A stretch of DNA of 41,158 nucleotides from Candidatus Paceibacter sp. (GCA_020724845.1 DYGE01000008.1:1-41158), one strand, 5' to 3'. Shown: positions 6,024 to 14,768, numbered from the stretch's first letter. Notes: a model not told the origin generated them from the letters alone. Translations and numbers: made by a program.

Positions 6024-7691
6024 TTATGTTCTTACCGGGCCAGTTACTTTTTCGACCTCTTCCATTGTCGTAATTCCAGAGATAACTTTTAATAATCCAT
6101 CCTGCTGCATCGTTACCATTCCCTGCCCGACGGCAAAATCGTGGATCTCTATTTCTCCGGCGCTCTTATTCATCAGCATTTCCATTTCTTTGGTGACCTG
6201 AAGCAGTTCGTAGATGGCAATTCTTCCGCGATATCCGAGGTTGCCGCATTGCTCGCATCCTTTTGGCTTAAAAATTTTTATTTTTTCATAATTTTTCTTA
6301 TTAACCCGATCAGGAAGAGAATTTACGAATTTCTGATATTCTTTTTCTGATTTTTCCGCGTCCTTATCCGCCATTTTACAATTCTCACAAAGCCGCTTAA
6401 CCAAGCGCTGGGCGATAACCAAATTCAGAGAGGGGCCGATGCTGGTCGGCTTAACTCCTAAATCTATCAAGCGAGGAATGGCGCCGGCAGCTTGGTTCGC
6501 GTGGACGGTAGAAAAGACCAAATGGCCGGTTAAAGCCGCTTGGATGGCAATTTTTGACGTTTCTTTATCGCGTATTTCCCCGATTAAAATAACATCCGGA
6601 TCCTGCCGCATCAGCGACTTCAAACCGTTGGAAAAAGTGTAGTTCGCTTCCGGATTGACCTGGGTTTGCTCAATTCCTTCCAGGTGGTACTCAATAGGAT
6701 CTTCAATAGTAATGATTTTGATATTCGGCGAACGCTTATGTTTCAAAAAAGCATAAAGCGTCGTTGTTTTTCCAGAACCGGTAGGCCCGGTATTCAGCGC
6801 CATTCCATTAGGCCGTTTCAGCTCGCCTTCAATAATTTTTAAATCATCTTCACGAAGACCAAGGTCGCCCAAACTCAAATCTAAGGCGTCCGGATCCAAA
6901 ACCCTCATAACGATAACTTCGCCGAATTCCGAAGGGGCAACCGCCACCCTTAATTCAATTTCTTTCTTTCCAAGGCCGATAGTGAATCTCCCGTCTTGAG
7001 CCTCGTCCTTCACGTTCAGCTTCAGATTGGAAAGCAGTTTAATGCGAGAAGTCAGATAGCCGTAAATTGTAATTTTTAAATTAGTAATGACATCTTGCAA
7101 ATCCCCGTCTATTCTGTAGCGTATTTTGATCGCGTCTTTAGACGGTTCAAAATGAATATCCGAAGCCCGATTGCTTAGAGCCCCTGCTAAAATAATTTCT
7201 AAAATTTGGGCGGTCGGGAAATTTTTGAAATCAAAATTTTCTATTTCTAATTTAACCGCTTCGAGCTTGGTAAGTTTTTTTATTAAACTTTCAATTCTTT
7301 CCCGGTCAACGTCAATTCGCCCGGTTATCGGCGCGGTCTTTTTGGTAATGTACCTGTAAAATTCCCAAGCCCGATTAAGGCTGGCCAAAGAAACAATAAA
7401 AGTTTTCAGCTGAAAGCCCTTTTTTTCCAGCTCTTGCAATATATCCTTTGCTTTTGGCTCTTCTGTGTCAAAGGCGATAAAAACTACCCGATCTCCTTTT
7501 TTTTCAACCGTCGCGACCTTGGCTTCTTTCGCTTTTTCTTCAGGAATAAGCTCTAGGGCGTCGGTTTCAACCGGCTGGGCAGAAAAGTCCAAATAAAGCA
7601 TTCCCCTCTGCATCGCCCGCCGCTCCGCATCGCGCTCCTCCGCCGCTTTTCGGGACTTCTCCAATACGCGTTTTAGGTTGTCCTGAGCCAT
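6024..7691 (-). CDS. PilB/GspE-type secretion or type IV pilus assembly ATPase
   Basis: 555 residues of a type II secretion/type IV pilus extension ATPase, a cytoplasmic hexamer powering pilin assembly. Residues 1-150 resemble a shortened regulatory N-domain. The catalytic part carries RASDIHFEPSK, Walker A GPTGSGKTTTLYAF, the Asp box TIEDPIEYHL, Walker B DPDVILIGEIRDKET, and the His box TGHLVFSTVHAN. A zinc-binding tetracysteine region is formed by CENCK and CEQCGNLGYRGR. No other pilus genes are adjacent here. The ATG is preceded by TAAGAT and seven bases, consistent with a leaderless transcript. PilB is more likely than GspE because such lineages generally carry type IV pili, but the sequence alone does not separate them. 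Confidence 0.92.
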   Translation of the reverse strand: MAQDNLKRVLEKSRKAAEERDAERRAMQRGMLYLDFSAQPVETDALELIPEEKAKEAKVATVEKKGDRVVFIAFDTEEPKAKDILQELEKKGFQLKTFIVSLASLNRAWEFYRYITKKTAPITGRIDVDRERIESLIKKLTKLEAVKLEIENFDFKNFPTAQILEIILAGALSNRASDIHFEPSKDAIKIRYRIDGDLQDVITNLKITIYGYLTSRIKLLSNLKLNVKDEAQDGRFTIGLGKKEIELRVAVAPSEFGEVIVMRVLDPDALDLSLGDLGLREDDLKIIEGELKRPNGMALNTGPTGSGKTTTLYAFLKHKRSPNIKIITIEDPIEYHLEGIEQTQVNPEANYTFSNGLKSLMRQDPDVILIGEIRDKETSKIAIQAALTGHLVFSTVHANQAAGAIPRLIDLGVKPTSIGPSLNLVIAQRLVKRLCENCKMADKDAEKSEKEYQKFVNSLPDRVNKKNYEKIKIFKPKGCEQCGNLGYRGRIAIYELLQVTKEMEMLMNKSAGEIEIHDFAVGQGMVTMQQDGLLKVISGITTMEEVEKVTGPVRT

Positions 7692-7765
7692 TTCTTATAT
7701 CTTATGTTTAAGCGAGGCGGTTTGGCAAGCAAAATTGTGAATAAGCCGCGTTACTTAATTTTATT

Positions 7766-7794
7766 TTGACAACCTTCTCCGGAGAAGATAAGAT
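7766..7794 (+). promoter_or_regulatory. Promoter of the metalloprotease-like/lipoprotein pair
   Basis: TTGACA (7766-7771), a 17-base spacer, and TAAGAT (7789-7794). The predicted start is near 7801, giving a short leader with the AGGAGG ribosome site at 7823-7828. Confidence 0.8.
7774..7787. promoter_or_regulatory. Perfect palindrome between -35 and -10: candidate operator
   Basis: CTTCTCCGGAGAAG is a perfect 14-bp palindrome lying wholly within the spacer of the promoter above. A dimeric regulator bound there would block or remodel the polymerase contact. No regulator gene adjoins it. Confidence 0.6.
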
Positions 7795-7833
7795 AGAAAC
7801 AGCTTAAATTGATAACCAAATCAGGAGGGATTA

Positions 7834-9312
7834 ATGAAGTCCCAAAGAAAAATGCTGTATATCCTATTCGGAGCGCTGCTTCTCTTGGCTAATAAGCAAT
7901 CAGCTTGCGCCGAGGAATTGCCCCACTATTTTCCTGAAGGGGTAATAACAACCACAGACTCCTTTAAACAGCTTCAAGAGTACGATCGCTATTTAAAAGC
8001 GACTCGTCCGCGCTTAAACGGAAATTCTCCGAGCATTGCCGGAAGCGACAGCATCCGAGTAGTGACGGATCTTGATAGCACCAGCAGCGCCATTAACCGA
8101 GACAAGCCCACCAAGATGGTCTTGGTATTTGACCATTATGTCCGCATGAACGACGGCAAAATACGCGTTACTTATCCGGGCAAACAAGAGGTCATAACCC
8201 AAGAGCAATTCGCGGTAGTCGCGAAAGACTTTGAAGGATTGGCCAAAAGGGCAATCGCCCTCAATGTGGCCTACTACAAGGACTTCGCGGATCTGGCCGT
8301 AAAATCACGGGCAGAAAAACTTGGAATCCCGGAGAAGGACTTCCGGCAACTGCTGGATAAGCCGATACCCGGGTATAAGCACAAAATCACTTTCCGCGAG
8401 CTTCATAGCTTGCCGCGCCCGATGCGAGAATCAGACTTCGTGCCTAGAGAGCTGCATCTGGGATACACGCCTCAAAACGTGTTCGGCATGGCGTGGCTGA
8501 ACACCGGCGTAATCTACTACAGCCCGCAGGCGAGAATTCGCGATTATCTTGTCGGCAGCCCCGGAGTGCTTCAACACGAAATGGTTCACGGCAATATAAA
8601 TCTGCAGAAGTTTCCAGCTTCTGTCGGATTTGACGTAGAGCTCCAGGCAAGCTTTCCGGAGATGTTATATCCGGAAAACCAGCTTGATCTGTTTTTTCAT
8701 TCCTATTCCGGAGTCGTTCGCGAACTTAGCAGAATATATTTCGGATTCAACTGGAAACAGGTTAGAAAAGAAGTTTTTCAATACGACTTGGGCGGAAATT
8801 TAGTAATTGACGAGGAAAGATACCGCGCTTATTTTGAGAAAACTCAGCAGATAAAGGCAGAGCTTCTGAAGTTTTACAGGGAAAAGGTGGTGCCGGAATT
8901 CTATTCGGATACAGTTTACTGGTCCGGAATGAATGAGAAAAGAAAAGATCAGAATTCTATCTTACGCATCGTTATGGCGGCCTACTACGATCCGACCATT
9001 TTAGGCGGAAGGGAAAAAACCTTGAAATGGCTGGATGCCCGGCGCGAACTTATCTTGGATATGGCCAGAGTCGCTTACAGAAAAAGCGGCACGCCAACCG
9101 AAGGATCCACCGACTCAAATAAAACACGGCTTCCCGCCTTTATCCAGAACAATCATCAAGCGCTGCTCACTCCTCAAGAAATAAAGAGGATAGAAGATTA
9201 CTTCCGGAACAACCCGGCAGCTCGTGAACAAGTCCTTAACCTTAGCGTGAATGAGTTAATCGACTTATTCCTGAAACTCAAACGCGGAACGCCGCCCGGA
9301 GGTGCGAGATGA
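7834..9312 (+). CDS. Exported protein with HExxH metalloprotease-like motif, family unknown
   Basis: 492 residues. A basic, hydrophobic N-terminus (MKSQRKMLYILFGALLLLA ... ACAEE) is a clear signal peptide, with cleavage likely after ACA. I do not recognise the family. Around residue 249 the sequence GVLQHEMVHGNINL contains HEMVH, the HExxH zinc-binding and catalytic pattern of zincin proteases, and 20-25 residues later comes ELQASFPEM, which could supply a third ligand. The rest is mixed charged sequence without obvious repeats or membrane helices. The start is fixed by AGGAGGG ending four bases before the ATG. The 3' end overlaps the next lipoprotein gene by 4 bases, so the two are translated together. 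It could be a secreted peptidase or a structural relative that lost activity. Confidence 0.75.
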   Translation: MKSQRKMLYILFGALLLLANKQSACAEELPHYFPEGVITTTDSFKQLQEYDRYLKATRPRLNGNSPSIAGSDSIRVVTDLDSTSSAINRDKPTKMVLVFDHYVRMNDGKIRVTYPGKQEVITQEQFAVVAKDFEGLAKRAIALNVAYYKDFADLAVKSRAEKLGIPEKDFRQLLDKPIPGYKHKITFRELHSLPRPMRESDFVPRELHLGYTPQNVFGMAWLNTGVIYYSPQARIRDYLVGSPGVLQHEMVHGNINLQKFPASVGFDVELQASFPEMLYPENQLDLFFHSYSGVVRELSRIYFGFNWKQVRKEVFQYDLGGNLVIDEERYRAYFEKTQQIKAELLKFYREKVVPEFYSDTVYWSGMNEKRKDQNSILRIVMAAYYDPTILGGREKTLKWLDARRELILDMARVAYRKSGTPTEGSTDSNKTRLPAFIQNNHQALLTPQEIKRIEDYFRNNPAAREQVLNLSVNELIDLFLKLKRGTPPGGAR

Positions 9313-10904
9313 AAAAAGTAGGCGCGCAGAATAGCATGAAAGCAGCATTCCTGGCCGCTTTACTAGCATTCGGAAGTTCCGGGTGCGCCCTGACTTACAG
9401 AGACGAATTTCTCAAACAAGCGCAAGCCAAAGGCTGGACGGAAGACGAACAGCTGGCGGCACTCGCTTATTCCGACCGGCTTTATTTCCTGCACAAGACA
9501 AAAGATGGTTTTGCCGTAAATTATAGCCGCTTGAGCAAAGAACAGGTCTTAAAGAAATTGGATGAAGCGCTGGTGGAACTTGACGCAATTCTAGATTACA
9601 AAAATGAGCAAAACGCCAGGTTTGTTGAGTATTTCGGATTAAGAGAATTTTTGGAACACGAAGAGGAGGTGGTGAAAGCCATTCGCGACCGAGTAAGGGT
9701 CGCTGAACTTCATGATCAATTTGAGAAATTAATCGGGGCTTCGCCTTTCAGCTATCGCGACTATTACAGCTACGGCCAGAGTATCGGCGGCCAAGAAGAA
9801 AGAAGGAAAGGGTATAATATCCAGCAAATATTCTTGAGCACTGATATCTCTAAATCTTTTTCTTTTACCGAAAGCCGGATTGAAGAAGCGAAGAGGCGAG
9901 GCGCGCTGAAAATAATTGAGCAAGCCAGATCGTCTTTGAAGCGGAGATTTGACCGCAAGGAACCAAATCCCGCCTATCTGGATGATCCAAACAACTTTAT
10001 TTGGAAATCAAAATCCACCGAAGTGGAGTTCGTCAGTTACAAGATTCTGTATTCAGAAGACCCCAAAGACAACAACAGCAATTACATAGAAGGATACCGA
10101 ATTGTTGACGGCCGGAGAGAATCAAAGCCAGCCATACGGATATTCTACATTTACGAAGGGCGCCGAGGAGTTTTCTTGTTGGACGCGGATAAAGAAGGAG
10201 AAACTGGTTTCGGCCTGCCCGATGAAGTGGGTCCGGTGCGGGAAGCGCTGCAGGTAACCGACTTGCTTAGGGATGATAATCTTATGAATGTCTTGTTTCT
10301 GGAGAAAAAGGAGCGGCGAAGAGTCGCGCCAAAGAGAAAACCGATATTCGTAGAGATCGCCAGGGTTGGAGAAAAGACAATAGACTTTTGGGAGGACGCG
10401 CCTGATCAGCGGGGGTGGTACGTGCCATTCCTATACAAGAATAATGCCGAAAACAATTACAACGTAAAACTTGTCTTCGCGAGCCAAGAAAACTCCGGAG
10501 AAAACCCGGCGTATAGATTCGGCGAACCGCCGAAGCAAATAAAGTACCTTAAGAAAGAGTGGACGGACGGAACCAGGTACAAGCCGTCAATGGGCAATGT
10601 CGTAGAATATTACGAGATGAAGCCGGATTACGCGAAAAGAAACGTTTCGCGAGCTGATGTACTGCATCAACTGGATACAAAAAATCTCTCCATAGTTTTC
10701 ACAGACGGAACCACTGAAACCGGGCTGGTACTGCCTGGAAAGAATAAGTTTATTGAAGATGAGCCGATAATGATTGACTACACGGAGGGCCAGAAACGCT
10801 GGAGAATCAAGAAAGAAAAAGGCAGCCCCAACTACAATAAGCGCAAGGAAATATCTCCCGCTAAGGAAGATACCGGAATATACAGAGAGATGGAGATGGA
10901 ATAA
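9309..10904 (+). CDS. Putative lipoprotein of unknown function, partner of the exported HExxH protein
   Basis: 531 residues. The N-terminus has a basic start, a hydrophobic stretch (AAFLAALLAFGSS) and then GSSGCALT, a plausible lipobox, so the mature protein should be lipid-anchored outside the cytoplasmic membrane. The body is rich in charged residues and aromatic beta-type strands (YIEGYRIVDGRRE, IRIFYIYEGRRGVF, FVEIARVGEKTIDFWED). I do not recognise any domain. Its ATG overlaps the preceding stop (ATGA) and is preceded by GGAGGTG, a good SD. A terminator follows directly after its stop. The pairing suggests a surface complex, perhaps an anchor or inhibitor for the HExxH protein; that is inference only. 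Confidence 0.7.
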   Translation: MKKVGAQNSMKAAFLAALLAFGSSGCALTYRDEFLKQAQAKGWTEDEQLAALAYSDRLYFLHKTKDGFAVNYSRLSKEQVLKKLDEALVELDAILDYKNEQNARFVEYFGLREFLEHEEEVVKAIRDRVRVAELHDQFEKLIGASPFSYRDYYSYGQSIGGQEERRKGYNIQQIFLSTDISKSFSFTESRIEEAKRRGALKIIEQARSSLKRRFDRKEPNPAYLDDPNNFIWKSKSTEVEFVSYKILYSEDPKDNNSNYIEGYRIVDGRRESKPAIRIFYIYEGRRGVFLLDADKEGETGFGLPDEVGPVREALQVTDLLRDDNLMNVLFLEKKERRRVAPKRKPIFVEIARVGEKTIDFWEDAPDQRGWYVPFLYKNNAENNYNVKLVFASQENSGENPAYRFGEPPKQIKYLKKEWTDGTRYKPSMGNVVEYYEMKPDYAKRNVSRADVLHQLDTKNLSIVFTDGTTETGLVLPGKNKFIEDEPIMIDYTEGQKRWRIKKEKGSPNYNKRKEISPAKEDTGIYREMEME

Positions 10905-10910
10905 TTATTT

Positions 10911-10939
10911 ATCCGCCAAGTCAGACCTGGCGGATTTTT
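10911..10939 (+). terminator. Terminator after the lipoprotein gene
   Basis: ATCCGCCA-AGTCAGACC-TGGCGGAT is an 8-bp stem followed by TTTTATTCTTT on the plus strand, 7 bases after the stop. Confidence 0.85.
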
Positions 10940-10980
10940 ATTCTTTATGCGGCTAATTTAATCGTTTATAATTGGAACAT

Positions 10981-11505
10981 ATGGCCGGTCACAGCAAATG
11001 GAAACAGATAAAACACAAGAAAGGAGCCGCGGACAAGAAGCGCGGCCAGCTTTTTTCTAAATTATTAAAAGCGATATCGGTTGCGGCCAAGGACGACCCT
11101 AATCCGCAATTCAATCCTCGTCTAAGATCCGCAATAGAGAAAGCTAAGGAAAACAATGTTCCGCAGGATAATATATCCAAAGCAGTTACCAAAGCTTCCG
11201 AAATAAAAGATATGGAGGATTTGATAGTTGAGGCGTATGGGCCGGAAGGAATAGCGTTAATTGTTGAAATCATTACCGACAACCGAAACAGATCCATTTC
11301 GGAAATACGGACAATTTTAGGAAATAACGGCGGCAAAATGGCTAACCCCGGAAGCGTCCTTTGGTCGTTCGAAAAGAAAAATTCCGGCTGGGAAGCGAAG
11401 TTTCCGCAACCAGTCTCCAAAAGCGCTCAAGATGCTATCCAAAACTTGCTCGCTTCCCTGGAGGAGCACGACGACGTCCAAAAGGTAATTACTAACGCTT
11501 TATGA
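10981..11505 (+). CDS. yebC: YebC/PmpR-family protein, shortened
   Basis: 174 residues from the ATG at 10981; the track start at 10972 is a TTG. The N-terminal signature MAGHSKWKQIKHKK and the LFSKLLKAI and GPEGIALIVEIITDNRNR segments identify the YebC/TACO1 family, recently tied to translation of proline-rich stretches and earlier described as transcription regulators. The usual length is about 240 residues; here the middle of domain 3 is missing and the protein goes from SVLWSFEKK straight to a short region ending in EEHDDVQKV. A TATAAT box lies eight bases before the ATG, implying a leaderless mRNA. Its 3' end overlaps ruvC by 4 bases (ATGA), the common yebC-ruvC arrangement. Confidence 0.93.
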   Translation: MAGHSKWKQIKHKKGAADKKRGQLFSKLLKAISVAAKDDPNPQFNPRLRSAIEKAKENNVPQDNISKAVTKASEIKDMEDLIVEAYGPEGIALIVEIITDNRNRSISEIRTILGNNGGKMANPGSVLWSFEKKNSGWEAKFPQPVSKSAQDAIQNLLASLEEHDDVQKVITNAL

Positions 11506-11975
11506 TAATTCTAGGCATAGACCCGGGAAGCACCAGGATAGGTTATGGGATCATAGCCGGTCCCCAGAAATTGGAACTTCTGGACTATGGGGTGATAGAG
11601 TTAAAACGCAAGGAAGCTCCGCGGCTTATTCTGGATATTGGCAATCAAATATCCCGGCTGATAAAGAAATATAATCCGGATTTAATAGGAATAGAAAAGC
11701 TTTATTTCGCCAAAAACGTAAAAACGGGGATTGAGGTCGCCCAGGCGCGCGGGGCGATTCTGCTGGAGATCGCAAAAAGCGGGATTCCGATTAAGGAATT
11801 CGGGCCTTCAGAAGTAAAGCTAGCCGTGACCAACTATGGCATGGCGGATAAAAAATCAGTGGCTAAAATGGTTTCTAAGATACTGCGAGTGCAGGAACTG
11901 CCAGGGCTAGATGACGCCATTGACGGCCTGGCTATCGCCATTACCGCCGCCAATCAGGCAAGGCTGGTTTCCTGA
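11502..11975 (+). CDS. ruvC: Crossover junction endodeoxyribonuclease RuvC
   Basis: 157 residues, normal for RuvC, the dimeric nuclease that resolves Holliday junctions with RuvAB. The RNase H-like core is intact: first catalytic Asp in ILGIDPGSTRIGYG, Glu in LIGIEKLYFAKN, and the C-terminal acidic pair in PGLDDAIDGLAIA. The conserved GPSEVKLAVTNYGMADK segment is also present. It is coupled to yebC by a 4-base overlap and followed directly by a promoter for the next small gene, so it ends the yebC-ruvC unit. Confidence 0.97.
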   Translation: MIILGIDPGSTRIGYGIIAGPQKLELLDYGVIELKRKEAPRLILDIGNQISRLIKKYNPDLIGIEKLYFAKNVKTGIEVAQARGAILLEIAKSGIPIKEFGPSEVKLAVTNYGMADKKSVAKMVSKILRVQELPGLDDAIDGLAIAITAANQARLVS

Positions 11976-11977
11976 TA

Positions 11978-12005
11978 TTGACACGGAATAAATCTTATAT
12001 ATACT
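11978..12005 (+). promoter_or_regulatory. Promoter of the 43-aa acidic ORF
   Basis: TTGACA (11978-11983), a 16-base spacer, TATACT (12000-12005). It starts two bases after the ruvC stop, about 34 bases before the small ORF. Confidence 0.75.
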
Positions 12006-12038
12006 TATTTTTTATAATAATTAAAATCGCATTTAATT

Positions 12039-12170
12039 ATGGCCAGAGCGATAAACAATGACGACTGGGACGAGGATTTGGGAGAAGATTTATTGGATCC
12101 CGACAGAAGACTAGGAGAAGATGAAGATATCGGGGAGAGGATCCCTGATGAAGAAATAGAAATCATTTAA
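12039..12170 (+). CDS. Small, very acidic protein (43 aa), unknown
   Basis: This ORF is below the track cutoff and was translated by hand. It runs from ATG at 12039 to TAA at 12170. The product has 10 Asp and 8 Glu against 4 Arg and no Lys, a net charge near -14. It has one Trp and ends hydrophobic (EEIEII). It is flanked by a strong promoter and a near-perfect terminator, so it is a complete one-gene unit, which argues against chance. There is no clear SD. The acidity could fit a DNA-mimic, a chaperone-binding or ribosome-binding peptide, but nothing in the sequence decides this. Confidence 0.6.
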   Translation: MARAINNDDWDEDLGEDLLDPDRRLGEDEDIGERIPDEEIEII

Positions 12171-12181
12171 TATACTTTGAT

Positions 12182-12216
12182 AAAAACAAGGCGGCTGTTT
12201 AGCCGCCTTGTTTTTT
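12182..12216 (+). terminator. Strong terminator after the 43-aa ORF
   Basis: AAAAACAAGGCGGCT-GTTT-AGCCGCCTTGTTTTT is a 15-bp perfect hairpin with a tetraloop and T-tract. It separates the small ORF from the penicillin-binding protein gene. Confidence 0.92.
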
Positions 12217-12267
12217 AATGCGTAATGTTATACGATGTTATACTTGAAGAGTAAGAACTTAAATCGT

Positions 12268-14766
12268 ATGGCTAAGAAGAAGCTAAAAAAATGGGGCTTA
12301 TTGGCCCTCTTATGCCTGCTTTTCGCTATAACTGCCGGACTGGCTACTTTCGCGTTCATTTTAAGAGATCTGCCGGACCCGGAACAATTTGAAACTAGGC
12401 AGATAATTCAATCAACAAAAATATATGACCGCACCGGCGAAGTGCTTCTTTATGAAGTCTACGGAGAAGAAAAGCGGACGACTATTCCTTATGAAAAAAT
12501 ACCCGACCATTTAAAATGGGCTACGATCTCTATTGAGGATAAGGATTTTTACACTCATAGCGGCTTTGATGTCTTTTCTATCATCCAAGGAGCAATCATT
12601 GAACCGCTAACCGGAAAACGCGAACGGGCCAGGGGAGGATCTACTATAACCCAACAATTGGCCAAAAACGCTTTTCTAAGCCCTGAAAGAACGATAATCA
12701 GAAAGATAAAAGAGCTGGTGGTCGCCTACGAACTAGAAAAAAAATACTCAAAAGATGAAATATTAAACCTATACCTCAATCAAGTGCCTTATGGCGGCAA
12801 TGCTTATGGCGTAGAGGCTGCCTCAAAAACGTTTTTTAATAAGTCAGCAGAGGAACTCAATTTGGCTGAATCAGCGCTTCTGGCAAGCCTGCCTCAAGCT
12901 ACCAGCTATTATTCCCCCTGGGGAAAACATGTGGATGACTTAATGAGGAGAAAGAATAATGTCTTAGAAAGCATGTTTGAATTGGGCTATATAGACGAAG
13001 AAGAGAAGGAAAGAGCGAAGAATTTTGAATATACCTTTGCCGAGCAGGCAACCAACATCAAGGCGCCTCATTTTACCTTGGAGGTCCAAGAGTATCTGGC
13101 CAGCAAGTATGGCGAGGATTTTGTCAGGACCGCAGGGCTAAACGTTACCACAACCCTAGATTGGGAGCTTCAGCAAGCGGCAGAAAAAGTTGTATTTGAG
13201 GGCGCGGAAAGGAACAAAGAATTGTACCGAGGATTTAATTCCGCTCTAGTAGCCCAAGACGCCACTACCGGCCAAATTTTGGCGATGGTAGGCTCTAAAA
13301 ACTATTTCGCGGATCCGGAGCCGGAAAACTGCGACCCGGGCCTTAACTGCCGATTTGAAGGCAATTTTAACGTTGCCACCCAAGGACTAAGGCAGCCTGG
13401 TTCCGCCATGAAGCCATTTGCCTACCTTACCGCATTTGAAAGAGGATATTCTCCGGATACCATCGTCTTTGACCTGCCTACGGAATTTGCCGCTAATAAC
13501 CCAAAATGTCCAGTTTTAGTTAATTTTTCAAATAATGAAAAAGAGTGTTTTCATCCGCAAAATTTTGATGAAACATTCAGGGGCCCCGTTACTTTAAGGA
13601 CAGCTTTAGCCCAATCAATAAACGTCCCGGCAGTAAAAGTTCTTTACCTAGCGGGAATAGACAATGTACTTAAAAATGCCCAGAATTTCGGGATGACTAA
13701 TTTAACAGAGCGAAGCCGTTATGGTCTTTCCCTAGTTCTCGGAGGAGGAGAAGTAACTTTAGCCAATTTAGTTAATGCCTACTCTGTGCTTGCTCAAGAA
13801 GGGGTAAAACATGATCAAACGCTTATTTTAAGAATCTCTGATTCTAAGGGAAATGTCTTAGAGGAGTATAAAGATATTTCTCAAAGAGTTATTGACCCCC
13901 AATACCCGAGAATAATAAATAACATCCTGACCGATATCGGAGAGCGAGCCGGTTTATTTAGCTCCAGCCTTCCCTTGACTATTTTCCCGGGCCATCAAGT
14001 CGCCTTGAAAACCGGAACAACCAACGACTACCGCGACGCCTGGACTGTTGGCTACACCCCAGAGTTGGTAGTTGGTGTTTGGTCGGGAAATAATAATAAC
14101 GCGCCTATGGAACAGCGGGGCTCCAGTCTTTTAGCCGCTATACCGATCTGGAGCGCCTTTATGGAAGAAGCGCTGAAAGACAGATCGCTAATTTCTTTTA
14201 ATAATCCAGAACCTATTCTAACTACAAAGCCGATTCTACGGGGAGAATATATAACTAATTATAAAATAGGGTCGCAATCATATCCCCAGATACACAACAT
14301 TTTATATTATGTGGAGAAAAACGATCCTCAAGGGAATATGCCGCCTAATCCGGAAAATGATTCACAATTTGAAAATTGGGAAGCCCCAGTCCTGCGCTGG
14401 GCTGAAACAACAATTCCTAATTTTTCCGGAATCTATAACCAATTAATACCATTCGGGGCCAATTTAGATTCAGAAGTTGCCGATTTGAATTCTTCCATTA
14501 ACATTACTTATCCGGAAAACGGAAGTTTTATAAAAGGAACTATTCCGGTTCAAGCTCAAATTTCCGCTAAATTCAATATAAGAAATATCCAGCTTTTCTT
14601 TAATGATTTGTTAATGGATAACAGAATAATCACCCAAGAAAATAAAGAAATTTTATATCAATTTAACCTAGTCTCAAAAAATACTCAACTGCAAAATTCC
14701 CTGAAGCTAAAAGTGATAGATGAATTCGGTAACGAAATTATAAAAGAGATAATTCTTTTTAGGTAA
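12268..14766 (+). CDS. Class A penicillin-binding protein (transglycosylase/transpeptidase)
   Basis: 832 residues from the ATG at 12268 (MAKKKLKKWG); the track start at 12235 adds an 11-residue tail. A single N-terminal membrane helix is followed by a GT51 glycosyltransferase with EDKDFYTHSGFD (catalytic Glu), GGSTITQQLAKN and LNLYLNQVPYGGNAYG. It then has a penicillin-binding transpeptidase with the active-site Ser in GSAMKPFAY, SIN in LAQSINVPA, and KTGTT. It polymerises and cross-links peptidoglycan outside the cytoplasmic membrane. Residues after about 745 (INITYPENGSFIKGTIPV ...) form an extra beta-rich, Ig-like tail. It is convergent with dnaN with only two bases between the stop codons. 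A weak TATACT at 12239 may drive it. Confidence 0.96.
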   Translation: MAKKKLKKWGLLALLCLLFAITAGLATFAFILRDLPDPEQFETRQIIQSTKIYDRTGEVLLYEVYGEEKRTTIPYEKIPDHLKWATISIEDKDFYTHSGFDVFSIIQGAIIEPLTGKRERARGGSTITQQLAKNAFLSPERTIIRKIKELVVAYELEKKYSKDEILNLYLNQVPYGGNAYGVEAASKTFFNKSAEELNLAESALLASLPQATSYYSPWGKHVDDLMRRKNNVLESMFELGYIDEEEKERAKNFEYTFAEQATNIKAPHFTLEVQEYLASKYGEDFVRTAGLNVTTTLDWELQQAAEKVVFEGAERNKELYRGFNSALVAQDATTGQILAMVGSKNYFADPEPENCDPGLNCRFEGNFNVATQGLRQPGSAMKPFAYLTAFERGYSPDTIVFDLPTEFAANNPKCPVLVNFSNNEKECFHPQNFDETFRGPVTLRTALAQSINVPAVKVLYLAGIDNVLKNAQNFGMTNLTERSRYGLSLVLGGGEVTLANLVNAYSVLAQEGVKHDQTLILRISDSKGNVLEEYKDISQRVIDPQYPRIINNILTDIGERAGLFSSSLPLTIFPGHQVALKTGTTNDYRDAWTVGYTPELVVGVWSGNNNNAPMEQRGSSLLAAIPIWSAFMEEALKDRSLISFNNPEPILTTKPILRGEYITNYKIGSQSYPQIHNILYYVEKNDPQGNMPPNPENDSQFENWEAPVLRWAETTIPNFSGIYNQLIPFGANLDSEVADLNSSINITYPENGSFIKGTIPVQAQISAKFNIRNIQLFFNDLLMDNRIITQENKEILYQFNLVSKNTQLQNSLKLKVIDEFGNEIIKEIILFR

Positions 14767-14768
14767 GT

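Noticed and set aside
5908-6201. 97-aa plus-strand ORF
   Set aside because: It starts inside the structured RNA and runs antisense into the PilB-like gene; composition is Phe/Cys-rich low complexity.
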